In this document: positions 32,099 to 44,078 of the stretch, in pieces
Position numbering within the stretch: the first letter of the stretch is position 1
Layout of the letters: each line of letters begins with the position of its first letter
From: Lolium rigidum
Taxonomy: Eukaryota; Streptophyta; Magnoliopsida; Poales; Poaceae
Assembly (NCBI RefSeq): GCF_022539505.1
Contig: NC_061508.1
Span: 343,183,484-343,247,483 of the forward strand
Direction of reading: 5' to 3'
Length of the DNA stretch: 64,000 bases
Made by a program: the position numbers and the translations under genes
The notes under the pieces: generated by a model
What the model was told of the DNA's origin: nothing
What the model saw: only the letters and a program-made list of their open reading frames with translations
The model's database searches: none

Positions 32099-33512
32099 TG
32101 ATGACCCACAAGTATAGGGGATCGCAACAGTCTTCGAGGGAAGTAAAACCCAATTTATTGATTCGACACAAGGGGAGACAAAGAACACTTGGAAGCCTTA
32201 ACAACGGAGTTGTCAATTCAGTTGCACCTGGAAACGAGACTTGCTCGCAAGAGTTTATCGATAGTAACGAGTTTTATAGCAGATAGCAGTAGTGAAATAA
32301 CAGCAGCAGAGTAACGAGAGACAGCAGTAGTGATTATAGTAAACAGCAGGATTAAAATACCGTAGGCACGGGGACGGATGACGGGCGTTGCATGGATGAG
32401 AGAAACTCATGTAACAATCATAGCAGGGCATTTGCGAGATAATAATAAAACGGTGTCCAAGTACAAAGCAATCAATAGGCATGTGTTCCATATATAGTCG
32501 TGCGTGCTCGCAATGAGAAACTTGCACAACATCTTTTGTCCTACCAGCCGGTGGCAGCCGGGCCTCAAGGGAAACTATCTGGATATTAAGGTACTCCTTT
32601 TAATAGAGTACCGGAGCAAAGCATTAACACTCCGTGAACACATGTGATCCTCACATCGCTACCATTCCCTCCGGTTGTCCCGATTTCTGTCACTTCGGGG
32701 CCATCGGTTCCGGACAGCGACATGTGTATACAACTTATAGATAAGACCATAAACAATGATTATCTTCATGAAACAATAACATGTTCAGATCTGAGATCAT
32801 GGCACTCGGGCCCTAGTGACAAGCATTAAGCATAACAAGTTGCAACAATATCATCAAAGTACCAATAACGGACACTAGGCACTATGCCCTAACAATCTTA
32901 TGCTATTACATGACCAATCTCATCCAATCCCTACCATCCCCTTCGGCCTACAGCGGGGGAATTACTCACACATGGATGGGGGAAACATTGCTGGTTGATG
33001 GAGAGGCGTTGGCGGTGATGGCGGTGATGGCGGTGATGATCTCCTCCAATTCCCCGTCCCGGCGGAGTGCCAGAACGGAGACTTCTGGCTCCCGCGACGG
33101 AGTTTCGCGATGTGGCGGCGTTCTGGAGGGTTTCTGGCGACTTCGACTTCTCCCCTGGTGTTTTTAGGTCGAGGCGAATAAGTAGTCCGAAAGAGGGCGT
33201 CGGAGGCCGGCCGAGGGGGCCACACCACAGGGCCGCGCGGGCCCCCCCTGGGCCGCGCCGCCCCATGGTGTGGGGCCCTCGGGCCTCCACTTCAATTGCC
33301 CTTCTGGCTCCGTTAGTTTCCTGGGAAAATAGGGCCTTTTGCATAAATTCCGAGGTTTTTCCCGAAAGTTGGATTTCTGCACAAAAACGAGACACCGGAG
33401 CGGTTCTGCTGAAAACAGCGTTAGTCCGTGTTAGTTGCATCCAAAATACACAAATTAGAGGCAAAACAATAGCAAAAGTGTTCGGGAAAGTAGATACGTT
33501 TTGGACGTATCA
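32099..33512 (-). repeat. G3 3' LTR
   Basis: Starts tgatgacccacaagtatagg and ends ttttggacgtatca. It has a GC-rich U3 (33050-33300). Compared with the other LTR it shows about a dozen or more small differences by eye, several of them 1-2 base indels. Confidence 0.9.
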
Positions 33513-33526
33513 ACTCCCCCAAGCTT
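33513..33526 (-). other. G3 polypurine tract
   Basis: + strand actcccccaagctt abuts the inner end of the 3' LTR. On the element strand this is aagcttgggggagt, the plus-strand priming tract. G6 has the related gcatccccaagctt at the same position. Confidence 0.8.
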
Positions 33527-35862
33527 AGCTTATTGCTTGTCCTCAAGCAATTCAGTTAACAACTGAGCGATAAAAGAACTTTCACGAACACATTTGCTCA
33601 TATGATGTATATATTCTCATGGTATGGCTAATACTTAAGCAGTTCATAATGAGATACATGCAAATAAGATCATCTAACAGCTATGTCAATCATGGAGAAG
33701 CACCAACAATTAATAATAAGCATCATGAATCATGTATATAAGCAGAATTGTAATGTTCATAAGAGAGCATGATAAAGTGGTATCTCGCTTGCTCGTATTT
33801 GGTTGGCAAAACATAAATGCCCGGGCACCTCCGGAGTCCATAGAAAGACTAGAAGTAGTGATTGTCAAAAGATAAATGCATCAAAGTTATACCACAATCA
33901 ATCATATTTTGAGACAAGCATATTATACTAAGAATGACGAGTTGTGCTCTCAAGATAGTGCTCAAAGAAATAATGGAGACACAACATAAAAGTAAAAGAT
34001 TGACCCTTCGCGAGAGGGAAGCGAGGGATTAACATGCGCTAGAGCTTTTCATTTTTATAAAGTCGGGAGTAAAATTATTTTGAGAGGTGTTTGTTGTTGT
34101 CAACGAATGGTAATGGGTACACTAACTACCTCGCCAACCGGACTTTCAAGAGCGGCTCCCATGAATTATTGCATATTTATTTGGCACTCCTTCCAACCTT
34201 TCTTTCACAAACCATGGCTAACCGAATCCTCGGGTGCCCGCCAACAATCTCATACCATGAAGGAGTGCCTTTTTATTTTATTTTTATTATGATGATGACA
34301 CTCCCCCCAACCTTTGCTTACACAAGCCATGGCTAACCGAATCCTTCGGGTGCCGTCCAACAATCACAAACCATGGAGGAGTGTCTATTTAAGTTAATTA
34401 ATTCGGGATCGGGAATCCCATTGCCAGCTCTTTTTGCAAAATTATTGGATAAGCGGATGTGCCACTAGTCCATATGAGAGTCCGTCAAAAGTAAATGACA
34501 AGGTTGAAAGTTAAACACCACATACTTCCTCATGAGCTATGAAACATAAACACAAATTGAGAAGCATTTTGAAGATTTTAAAGGTAGCGCATGAGAATTT
34601 ACTTGGAATGGTTTGAAATGCCATGCATAGGTATTTATGGTGGACACTCTGGAATAACTTGGTTTTCATGTGTTTGGAAGCACGAGCAGCGTTCCCGCTC
34701 AGTACAAGTGAAGGCTAGCAAAGACTAGGGAGCGACAAATCAAGAGAGCGATGAATTGTCATAATCATGCTTGCGGCAAAATAAATTAACGGAGGCATAA
34801 AAGTGATACAAGAACTCGAAGCAATATAGATCATCGAGGCTTAATTGACTTTTTTGTTCAGTCATATGCATGCGTGAGCATGTGCCAAGTCGATATAAAT
34901 GAATTATTCAGAGGAGGATACCACAATGCCATACTTACTTATGAATAAAACAATGCAGACAAACATACATGACATGCTACTCATATTAATAAATTGAAGC
35001 TAAACATGAGAGATCATGAACTACTAGACTTTCTCAAATAACATATACCTCACATGAACCAACTAAGCATGCTCACATGGATGAGTATATGTACAAAAAT
35101 GAAAACAAATAGAGTTCATACCAGCCTCTCACCACAATCAGATTGTCGTAGATCGTCATTATTGCCTTTTCACTTGTGCAGCTTGGATAATATGAAATGA
35201 AAACCACGCTCCAGCCACCGAAGACCATTGAACTCAAAAAGAACTTTACAAACCAGAGAAGAACAGCAAATATTTTTGGTGTTTTCAAATTGCAAATAAG
35301 AACAAGAGGAAACAAACAAACAAAGCAAAATCTTTTTGGGTTTTCTTATAGCAAACTAGCAATAGCAAATAAAGTGAAACAAATGCAAGAAACCAAAGCA
35401 AACAAATGGTGAAGAGAAACAACAGAAATATTTTTGGTCTTTTTGTGTTTTGGGAAGGAAACAAAACAAAAACAAGAAATAGCGAACTAAAAGAAACACA
35501 GAAAAGCAGGATGACAGAAATCTGCCAAAACCTGACAGCAGTACAGAAATCGATTTTTACAAAAATCTTACGTTGCTCAGATCGAAAAGTGTTCAACTAA
35601 TGAAAGTTAGATAACAACCTGGGGAACCTACACAAAAATTTGCAGCTCAAAATGACGCTCTGGCTATTTTTGACGATTTTTACAGTAACGTTCCAGAATC
35701 TGTTTTCAGGCAGCATTTCCCCAAATATCATCTTCCTCTCATTAGAAAACCACTCAAACGAACAAAACAAGTATGTGCAAGTATCCAGCAATCATAATAT
35801 GCAAAGAATGAGTGATGCCGGTATACCTCCCCCCAAGCTTAGGCTTTTGGCCTAAGTGGAGT
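33527..35862 (-). other. G3 internal non-coding region between the polypurine tract and the Athila-like ORF
   Basis: No credible protein frame. It includes a ~115-base imperfect tandem repeat (about 34180-34390) and an A-rich stretch with repeated aaacaaa-type runs (35270-35500). Sequence near 33960-34100 is shared with G1 and G6. Confidence 0.6.
34180..34390. repeat. Imperfect tandem repeat, two copies, in G3 internal region
   Basis: Both copies contain ccaacctt...cacaa.ccatggctaacc, then gaatcc.tcgggtgcc, then ccaacaatc and a closing ggagtg. The copies start near 34187 and 34308. Confidence 0.8.
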
Positions 35863-37031
35863 TCAATCCCATCGATCCCATGAAGTAGTGTCTCCGTAAT
35901 ATGAAGAAGATGGGTCGTATTCCGGGTATGTGCTAGAAGAAGCACCCGGATATGTGACGGTGTGGTCGTAGGAGGTCCCGACATCCTCGGAGTCATGTTG
36001 CTGGTGGAATTCTTGTATCTTCATATGTTCATCCACCTCCTCCTTGGTGCACGACCATGATTGCCTGTCAATACTTAACAAACCAGGTTGGGGAAGAGGG
36101 ATTTCCTTCTCCTCCCCGTCAGAAAACAACATTCTATACACCATATTATCTAAAGTAGAGTCAGTGGTAACAAAATGATGACTCTTCATAGCAGTAATAT
36201 CGAGTCTCCTAGGGGCCAATGGCACATCATTAGGATCAAGAGGAAGATTAAGATATGTTAAAACACGCAATGCGATAGTTCCTCCAAAAATAGGCCCCCT
36301 GGTAGTCAGGCGGCGAGCAATAAGAGCACCGAGGTGATAGGAGGTTTGACCAGTAAGTGCAATATGCAAGAAAGCAAGATGGTAACTAGAGATATTACTA
36401 GTGTTCTCCCTACCAAGAATGCTAGTAGCAATGTAGTATGCGAAATACTTAATGGCGGGAAGTTGGATGTTCCTTATCTTGCCCCGCTGGATGGTGCGAC
36501 AATCATCCTCGGTGATCCCTCGGTAGAGCTCCAGCAAGTCCCGGGGTTGTCATCAATCCTACTTGCTGTACCTACGAGGGCAATGTCCAAAGCACAACAA
36601 AAATCCTTCAACGGCATAGTCACAGTCTTACCATAGATTCTGAATGCAACCGTTGGCTCATATTGTTTGTTGTCGAACTGGAAACTCTCGACAAAGATCT
36701 TGGTGAGCATGTGGTATTGCTCCCTTTCATCGCTCATATAGGTGGTTAACCCTGCCCTGTTGACAAGGGTTAAGAAATCCTCCAGTATCCCTGCATTCCT
36801 TAGAAAATCATAACATGGAAAAGTAGAAGCATTAGGGGGACCGTTGTCCTCTTCGGGCGCGAAGCTAGGCGCGAGGATGTCTTCATTGTATGATTGCCTA
36901 ATCCGGGTGGCGGCCCTAGAAGGCCTCCCGGTGCTGGTTGTCCCCTTCTTGAACAACTCTCCAAAGCTAAACTTCTTCATAGCTTCTCTGAAATTTTCAA
37001 CAAATGACATAAAAATTTGATTTGGTGACAT
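35863..37031 (-). pseudogene. Athila ORF1-like / plant retroelement protein in G3, one frameshift
   Basis: Frame 1 (37031 to 36474) starts MSPNQIFMSFVENFREAMKK and contains FRIYGKTVTMPLKDFCCALD. Frame 2 (36537 to 35863) continues with YRGITEDDCRTIQRGKIRN and FAYYIATSILGRENT, ending in a Tyr/Ser-rich tail. The pattern (RIYGK, L.(D/E)F..AL, IRNIQLPA.KYFAYYIA) is that of the Athila ORF1 / 'putative plant transposon protein' family, a protein of unknown biochemical role in Athila-type Gypsy elements. The frames overlap by about 60 bases and differ by one indel around 36510. It lies 3' of protease, where RT-integrase would normally be, behind its own GC-rich leader. Confidence 0.6.
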
Positions 37032-37768
37032 ATAATTGAGGGAAACTACAATAGGAACTTGCTAGAGTACTAATCATGCATCAAAACTAGTTTCTACCAC
37101 TTAGAACAAGCATGCAAGCTCACTAATCATGTTACCTACAGCAGCAAAATATTCAAGATATACTCAACCAAACGAAATTCTACTTGGATGGGTGGAGGAG
37201 TCACATACCGAAGAGCAAATGTGCCAAATTTCAGACAGAAATCTGGGCTGAGTAAAGAGATCGAAAAATCTGGAGTTCTGGAGCAAAAACGCGAGTGAGA
37301 GGAACTTGGTACGAGTTTTTTCGGGAGAGAGACTGTTCTGGGCGAAAGAGATGACAAAGTGGGGCAGAGGGGGTCCCACACCACATGGTGGCGCGGCCAC
37401 CTCCTTGGCCGCGCCGGCCAGTGGTGTGGCGCCCTCTGGTGCCCCACAGGTCATCCTCTGGTACTCCCAGGTGCCTCGTCGAAAAATAGGACCAACGGTA
37501 TAATTTTCGCGAATTTTTGAAAACTTTGAAAAATGCACATTTTCTGGGTATTAAGTTTATTATTACTGGCCAGGAAAAATTTTGAAATCTTCGAATAACT
37601 CAAGAACTTTGCAAATTAAAAGTGCTACAGCAACTAGAGCAAGTGGAGGAAGAAAGAGATGTTGTTTACCCTCTCCACGCATATAAAAAGTATCCGTTAA
37701 CAAGGTTGATCAAGTCTTGTCACCAAATAACTTTTTCATAGCATAAGAAGAAATAAACCTCAAATCAA
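37032..37768 (-). promoter_or_regulatory. LTR-like GC-rich promoter/leader module inside G3
   Basis: On minus, a block with ggccggcgcggccaaggagg and gtggtgtgggaccccc (about 37480-37350) is followed by a CT-rich leader and then tgctgctgtaggtaacatg near 37140, a possible 5' splice site upstream of the Athila-like ORF. The block copies the style of the U3 regions of the LTRs here (ggccgcgccggcc ... tggtgtgg). I infer an internal promoter with a leader intron. There is no experimental evidence. Confidence 0.4.
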
Positions 37769-38427
37769 TCATGTTACCTTGAATTGTATTGATATGGATC
37801 CAATCACGAGAGTGTGATATTCTTCCTTAGGCTCATATATAGGACAATCAATAGTTCCCACTTTGATAGTTCTCACATTAGAAATAGTATTAACTCCACA
37901 TGCCTTCTCAATCCTCTTGGGAAAATAAACGGTATGCTCCCTATCATCAACATTGAAAGTAACCTTTCCTTTATTGCAATCAATAACAGCCCCTGCGGTG
38001 TTAAGAAAAGGTCTCCCAAGAATAATAGACATATTATCATCTTCGGGCATTTCCAACACAACAAAATCAGTTAATATCAAGCGGTTAGTAGTAACTTGAA
38101 CAGGAACATTCTCACATATACCAACAGGAATAGCGGTAGATTTATCAGCCATTTGCAAAGATATATCGGTAGGTATCAACTTATCTAGGTAAAGTCTCTT
38201 ATAAAGAGAAAAAGGCATAACACTAACACCGGCTCCCAAGTCACATAGAGCAGTTTTAACATAATTATTCTTAATAGAACAAGGAATAGTAGGTATACCG
38301 GGTCGCCCAACTTCTTTGGAATTTTGCCATTGAAAGAGTAATTAGCAAGCATAGTGGAAATTTCCTCATTGGGGATTTTCCTTTTGTTAGTAACAATATC
38401 TTTCATATACTTTGAATAAGGAGGCAA
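37769..38427 (-). pseudogene. Gypsy aspartic protease of G3, frameshifted
   Basis: The frame ending at 37769 begins within GAGVSVMPFSLYKRL, the catalytic D-(L)-G-A-G block with its aspartate just upstream of the annotated Met, and carries ILGRPFLNTAGAVIDCNKGK, the second conserved protease block. The upstream frame (38427-38185) holds MPPYSKYMKDIVTNKRK and KIPKKLGDP and is continuous in sense but out of frame, so there is an indel near 38300. The protease would cleave the gag polyprotein. This copy needs the frameshift resolved to be functional. Confidence 0.75.
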
Positions 38428-38514
38428 TTTAATGGCATCGAGTCAAAGGGATTTGCAAGAATAAAGGTTTCATCCATTCGCAAAATTTATTATAGTGTTC
38501 TTCTTCCTTTGATT

Positions 38515-40435
38515 TTAGTTTCTTAGCAGGAAAAGGCATTTGCTTTTGCACCCAAGGTTCTCTTTCATTACCATGTTTCTCAGCAATAAAGTCTTCTTTA
38601 GTATACTTTTTATTTTTAGCATGCTTCTCGGGTTCTTCTTCGACCTCTTCTTTATCGGGAGTATCATTCTTATCATTATCTTTATCATTATCATGTTCAT
38701 TACCACTTTCGGTTTCAGCATCGAAATAGAAATACTATTAGGATCATTAGCGAGGTTCGAGAGGATTCTACAACATTTTTATGTTTCTTCTTCTTTTTCT
38801 TCCTAGAATGAGCACTAGGTTCAATGCGTTGAGAATCTTGTTCAATTCTTTTGGGATGCCCTTCGGGATATAGAGGATCCTGGGTAGAGACACCACCTCT
38901 AGTTGTTACTTCATAAGCATGTTTCTCTTTAGAATTATTCCCTAACAAGTCATTTTGCACTTTAGTGAGTTGATCAATTTGAGTTTGAATCATTTGAAAA
39001 TGTTTAACAAGCATCTTAACATCATTGGAGGTTCTCTCCACAATATCATGCAATTCACTAATAGCTTGAGAATTTTCCATTAAATGATTCTCTACTCTCA
39101 TATTAAAATTTTCTTGCTTAACAATATAATTATCAAACTCATCTAAGCATTGTGCAGGAGGTTTCGAATACGGAATATCTTCCCTAGTAAAGCGTTGAAG
39201 GGAGTTTACCTCAATCATGGACGAAAGGGGAATTATCTCACATATATCTTCTATAGGAGGTAGATTCTTCACATCTTCAGATTTAATACCTTTCTCCTTG
39301 AGAGACTTCTTGGCTTCCCTCATATCTTCATCATTCAATTTAATTAAACCCCTCTTCTTCACTATTGGCGTTGGAGTTGGTTCGAGCGTATTCCAATCAT
39401 CATAATTCCGGCCTATTTTAGCCAATAATTCTTCGGCGTCGTCTGGAGTTCTTTTCCTGAAAACACAACCAGCACAACTATCCAGGTATGCCCTAGAATC
39501 AATGGTTAGTCCACTATAAAATATATCAAGTAATTCATGCTTTTCTAAATCATGGTCAGGCAAAGCTCTAATAAGAGAGCAAAATCTCGCCCAAGCCTCA
39601 GGCAATTTCTCTTCATCTCCCTGATCAAAACTATAAACTCTCTGCAAAGCGACATGTTGAGCACTAGCAGGAAAATATTTCCGAAAGAAAACGAGCAAGC
39701 AATTCTTTTGGACTTTTAATAGAACTAGGTGGCAAATTATTATACCAAGTTTTAGCGTCATCCTTCAATGAGAATGGAAATATTTTAGCAACAAAGTAAG
39801 TACGCTTCTTAACGTCATCGAGAAAACAAGCTACTCAAAGTAGATAACTCGAGTCATGTGTTCAACGGCACTTTCTTTTTCGAGTACCACGAAAGGTGTT
39901 TTCTCAACAATAGCTATATGAGATAGATCAAGAGAAAAATCATAATCTTTATCCCTAATGTTTATAGGAGATGTGGCAAATTTAGGATCGGGAGACGAGT
40001 TTATATCTAACGAGTATGTTACGCAAGCAACTTTTTAATTTTTCTTGCATCGGTAGTAGCATTGCATTTTTCAATAAAATCATCATCAAGCTCCACATAA
40101 TCTTCCTCGGGATCATCACTAAAATAACCAAGTTCGGGTGAACTAACGGGTGTAGTAGCATTAGGAGTTTCAGTATTTTCAATTTGTCTAGACCTAGCAA
40201 TTGTAGCATCTAGAAAGGATCCCAATGAACCACTATCATCAAGCACAGCAGAAACATTATCAATATTATGAGAGTGTTCAGATTCAGCAGATGTACCCAC
40301 ATGCGAAGCATGTGGCGGTGAAACAAGTTTATCAATCACAGATGGTGAATCAAGTGTAGCGGAGGTACTCAGAATTGTACCTTTTCTTGTAGTGGATGGT
40401 AATATGGCGATCTTAGTATCGCGAGGTTTACCCAT
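38515..40435 (-). pseudogene. Gypsy gag-like polyprotein of G3, several frameshifts
   Basis: The start MGKPRDTKIAIL (ATG at 40435) lies ~85 bases inside the LTR and ~60 bases past the primer site. Its acidic N-terminal part ends near 40019. The retrotransposon-gag core lies in the 39761-38715 frame (LPEAWARFCSLIRALPDHDL, YSGLTIDSRAYLDSCAGC), followed by a coiled-coil-like stretch (ISELHDIVERTSNDVKMLVK). No CCHC knuckle is visible. The pieces are separated by shifts near 40020, 39850 and 38720. Confidence 0.7.
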
Positions 40436-40493
40436 GATGGAGAATTTGCAGCGAACAATATTAATCCAAGTGAACTTCCAAATAAAGCTATGC

Positions 40494-40511
40494 TCCCCGG
40501 CAACGGCGCCG
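40494..40511 (-). other. G3 primer binding site (tRNA-Asp type)
   Basis: tccccggcaacggcgcc with a mismatch at the final base (g instead of a), 11-12 bases from the LTR at 40523. Confidence 0.8.
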
Positions 40512-40522
40512 GAAAATAGTCT

Positions 40523-41930
40523 TGATGACCCACAAGTATAGGGGATCGCAACGGTCTTCGAGGGAAGTAAAACCCAATTTATTGATTCGACACAAGGGGA
40601 GACAAAGAACACTTGGAAGCCTTAACAACGGAGTTGTCAATTCAGTTGCACTGGAAACAGACTTGCTCGCAAGAGTTTATCGATAGTAACGGTTTTATAG
40701 CGATAGCGATAGTGAAATAACAGCAGCAGAGTAACGAGAGACAGCGGTAGTGATTATAGTAAACAGCAGGATTAAAATACCGTAGGCACGGGGACGGATG
40801 ACGGGCGTTGCATGGATGAGAGAAACTCATGTAACAATCATAGCAGGGCATTTGCGGATAATAATAAAACGGTGTCCAAGTACAAAGCAATCAATAGGCA
40901 TGTGTTCCATATATAGTCGTGCGTGCTCGCAATGAGAAACTTGCACAACATCTTTTGTCCTACCAGCCGGTGGCAGCCGGGCCTCAAGGGAAACTACTTG
41001 GATATTAAGGTACTCCTTTTAATAGAGTACCGGAGCAAAGCATTAACACTCCGTGAACACATGTGATCCTCACATCGCTACCATTCCCTCCGGTTGTCCC
41101 GATTTCGTCACTTCGGGGCCATCGGTTCCGGACAACGACATGTGTATACAACTTATAGATAAGACCATAAACAATGATTATCTTCATGAAACAATAACAT
41201 GTTCAGATCTGAGATCATGGCACTCGGGCCCTAGTGACAAGCATTAAGCATAACAAGTTGCAACAATATCATCAAAGTACCAATAACGGACACTAGGCAC
41301 TATGCCCTAACAATCTTATGCTATTACATGACCAATCTCATCCAATCCCTACCATCCCCTTCGGCCTACAGCGGGGGAATTACTCACACATGGATGGGGG
41401 AAACATTGCTGGTTGATGGAGAGGCGTTGGCGGTGATGGCGGTGATGGCGGCGATGATCTCCTCCAATTCCCCGTCCGGCGGAGTGCCAGAACGGAGACT
41501 TCTGGCTCCCGCGACGGAGTTTCGCGATGTGGCGGCGTTCTGGAGGGTTTCTGGCGACTTCGACTTCTCTCCTGGTGTTTTTAGGTCGAGGCGAATAAGT
41601 AGTCCGAAAGAGGGCGTCGGAGGCCGGCCGAGGGGGCCACACCACAGGGCCGCGCGGGCCCCCCCTGGGCCGCGCCGCCCCATGGTGTGGGGCCCTCGGG
41701 CCTCCACTTCAATTGCCCTTCTGGCTCCGTTAGTTTCCTGGGAAAATAGGGCCTTCTGCATAAATTCCGAGGTTTTTCCCGAAAGTTGGATTTCTGCACA
41801 AAAACGAGACACCGAGAGCAGTTCTGCTGAAAACAGCGTTAGTCCGTGTTAGTTGCATCCAAAATACACAAATTAGAGGCAAAACAATAGCAAAAGTGTT
41901 CGGGAAAGTAGATACGTTTTGGACGTATCA
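40523..41930 (-). repeat. G3 5' LTR
   Basis: Starts tgatgacccacaagtatagg and ends ttttggacgtatca. It pairs with 32099-33512. Confidence 0.9.
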
Positions 41931-42906
41931 GCGTGTCTCTCTCCAAAACAAATATGTTGGGGTCCAACCATATTCTACAGCAAACAACACAAAAGAAAAC
42001 TAAAAACAACAATGTAGACGCTCCAAGAACAATACATAGTATATGAAGCAATAAAAATATAGCGTGTTGAAAGATGACCTGATATTTTTATTGATGAAGA
42101 AGGTGATGCCTTGGGCATCCCCAAGCTTTGACGTTTGTACCTCTTGGATATTTCTTGGGGTGACAGGGGTATCCCCAAGCTTGAGCTTTTGTCCATCCTT
42201 CATCTTATTACATCATTCTTCTCTCCCTACATTTGAAAACTTCCTTCATACAAAACTTTACACAATTCTTATTAGCAGAATTAGTGCAATAAAAATAACA
42301 AATCCATTTGAGTTCAGTTCTAACATATATCAAACATCCATTAAAATATTAGCTACTATAGCAACTCTTTAAAAAAGCTCTTTCTCTCAAAAGAACTCAA
42401 AAAAAAATAAGAGGCAAATGCAAATAGTGGCAGAAATCTGTCAAAACAGAACAGCGGGTAAAGATCAATTTTTTCAAAAATCCTCTGTTGCTCAGATCGA
42501 AAAGTGCAAAGCTAATGAAAGTTAGATAATAACCCGAGGCATATGCCTAAAACTTGGAAGCTCAAAATTACGTTCTTGCTGGGAATACGATTTTTTATGG
42601 TAACAGCACAGAATCTGTTTCTGGAGAGCAACTTTCCCAAATCTTACTTTCTTCCTATTAGAGACTATTCTTGGCACAAAAACGAAATAAAAATGATAAG
42701 GAGAGGTTATTACAGAGCTAATAACTTCCAAGACTCAACATAAAAGAAAAATTGCATAAATAAAACAATGGTTTGTCTCACATAAACGTTTTTCTTTAAC
42801 GTCTTTTAGCTAGGCTCAATAATTTGAGAGGATGCTCACATAAGAAATATGAATTAAAGAAAAAGAGAGCATCAAGGAGCAAATTAAATACACATTTAAG
42901 TCTAAC

Positions 42907-43470
42907 TCACTTCCTATGCATTGGAATCTTGTACACAAATAAATTCACAAGGAACAAAGTGACAAGCATAGGAAGATAAAACAAGAGTAACTTCAAAACT
43001 TTCAGCATATAGAGATGTGTTTTAGTACCATGAAAACTTCTACAACCATATTTTCCTCGCTCATAATAATTTTGCGTAGTATCATGAATGAACTCAAAAA
43101 TATAACTATCACATAAAGCATGCTTTTCATGATCTACGTACACATGATTTTTATCAAGCTCAAAAATAGTGGGATTAAAACATTCAAACCCACTTTTAAC
43201 AATTTTATAACAAGATGATTGATCATTCTCAGGAGGTATGGGGCTCAAAGATAAAGTCACGACCCCTCCAATCTCATTTTCAATAGTAGTACAATTAATA
43301 TTATTAACCAATATAGGACCATCATCTAGAGCTTTATCATAAACATTTTCTAAGCAAAGCTCTTTAGTACCATCCATTTTGAAGTTAGGCGCGCACAAGT
43401 AAAAGATTATCATAAAATTTATCAAAATAGCATGGATTATCATAGATAATAGGAGCATAATTATTATCAC
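42907..43470 (-). CDS. Retroelement ORF with C-terminal membrane segment, relative of the 2169-2837 ORF
   Basis: 187 codons. The C-terminal ~75 residues match the G1 ORF: YYERGKYGCRSFHGTKTHLY, then LLFYLPMLVTLFLVNLFVYK. The N-terminal part is different and starts with a hydrophobic MIIIMLLLSMIIHAILINFM that could be a second membrane segment or frame noise. Function unknown. Confidence 0.45.
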   Translation of the reverse strand: MIIIMLLLSMIIHAILINFMIIFYLCAPNFKMDGTKELCLENVYDKALDDGPILVNNINCTTIENEIGGVVTLSLSPIPPENDQSSCYKIVKSGFECFNPTIFELDKNHVYVDHEKHALCDSYIFEFIHDTTQNYYERGKYGCRSFHGTKTHLYMLKVLKLLLFYLPMLVTLFLVNLFVYKIPMHRK

Positions 43471-43493
43471 AAGTTTTAATCATAGTATATATT

Positions 43494-44078
43494 TCAAGAG
43501 AATCCACATGAACATACATTCATCCTCCTATGGTAAGCATGGGGACAATTAAATAGTGTAAGTGATAAAGAGTTACTCTCAGTAGAAGGTAGGCATGGGT
43601 AGCTAATCCATTCTTCCTCCTTTTGTTCATCACTCTCCTCATCTTTTTCATCTAATGAGCTTCCAGGTTCAGCAATTTCTTCTTTCATAGGTTCTTTCAA
43701 ATTGTGGATACATTCTTGTGCATGACTGAGTCTCTCTTTATAATCAATGATATAACAATTATTGCTGAAATTTTCTGTGCAATAATCAAGGATAGAAGAG
43801 ACCAGATGTTTAAGGTCTTTACAAGCAACACAAGTTTCATAATTTTTAGACATGAAGGATTCTATTTCAGAAGCTCCCATAAATAAAACAAATTGTTCTA
43901 CTTCTATAAACCCAAGATGAATATAGTTATTCCAAGGATAGTTCATAATCAAAACTTCTTTACTAAAGCCACATTGGAATTTAAGATGTTTAGTATCATG
44001 TTCAGAGCAACAATTTATATAATGGCGTTTAAGCAAAATTTTAGCAATTTGATCCAACCTTTTTAACAAGCCGCTCAT
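43494..44078 (-). CDS. Retroelement ORF of unknown function in G4
   Basis: 194 codons beginning MSGLLKRLDQIAKILLKRHY, Cys-containing (CCSEHDTKHLKFQCGF; CVACKDLKHLVSSILDYC) and ending in an acidic segment. It lies ~290 bases inside the primer site, in the gag position, and is followed by the membrane ORF. Together they may be one frameshifted protein. I recognise no domain. Confidence 0.4.
   Translation of the reverse strand: MSGLLKRLDQIAKILLKRHYINCCSEHDTKHLKFQCGFSKEVLIMNYPWNNYIHLGFIEVEQFVLFMGASEIESFMSKNYETCVACKDLKHLVSSILDYCTENFSNNCYIIDYKERLSHAQECIHNLKEPMKEEIAEPGSSLDEKDEESDEQKEEEWISYPCLPSTESNSLSLTLFNCPHAYHRRMNVCSCGFS

Larger units (their letters stand above)
32099..41930 (-). mobile_element. 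G3: complete non-autonomous Ty3/Gypsy LTR retrotransposon, minus strand, 9.8 kb
   Basis: Two ~1.41-kb LTRs (32099-33512 and 40523-41930), a 5-bp duplication, a primer site for tRNA-Asp and a polypurine tract define the full element. Reading on minus: gag-like frames, aspartic protease, a GC-rich promoter-like spacer, then an Athila-ORF1-like gene, then ~2.3 kb without coding. No RT, RNase H or integrase motif is seen in any frame of the internal region. It must have depended on another element to move. The overall plan resembles the Sabrina/Athila-type elements of wheat and barley, stated as a likeness only. Confidence 0.9.

Noticed and set aside
35270..35500. A-rich stretch that could be a poly(A) tail of a retroposon
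   Set aside because: No target duplication or element adjoining; several interspersed A runs instead of one tail.
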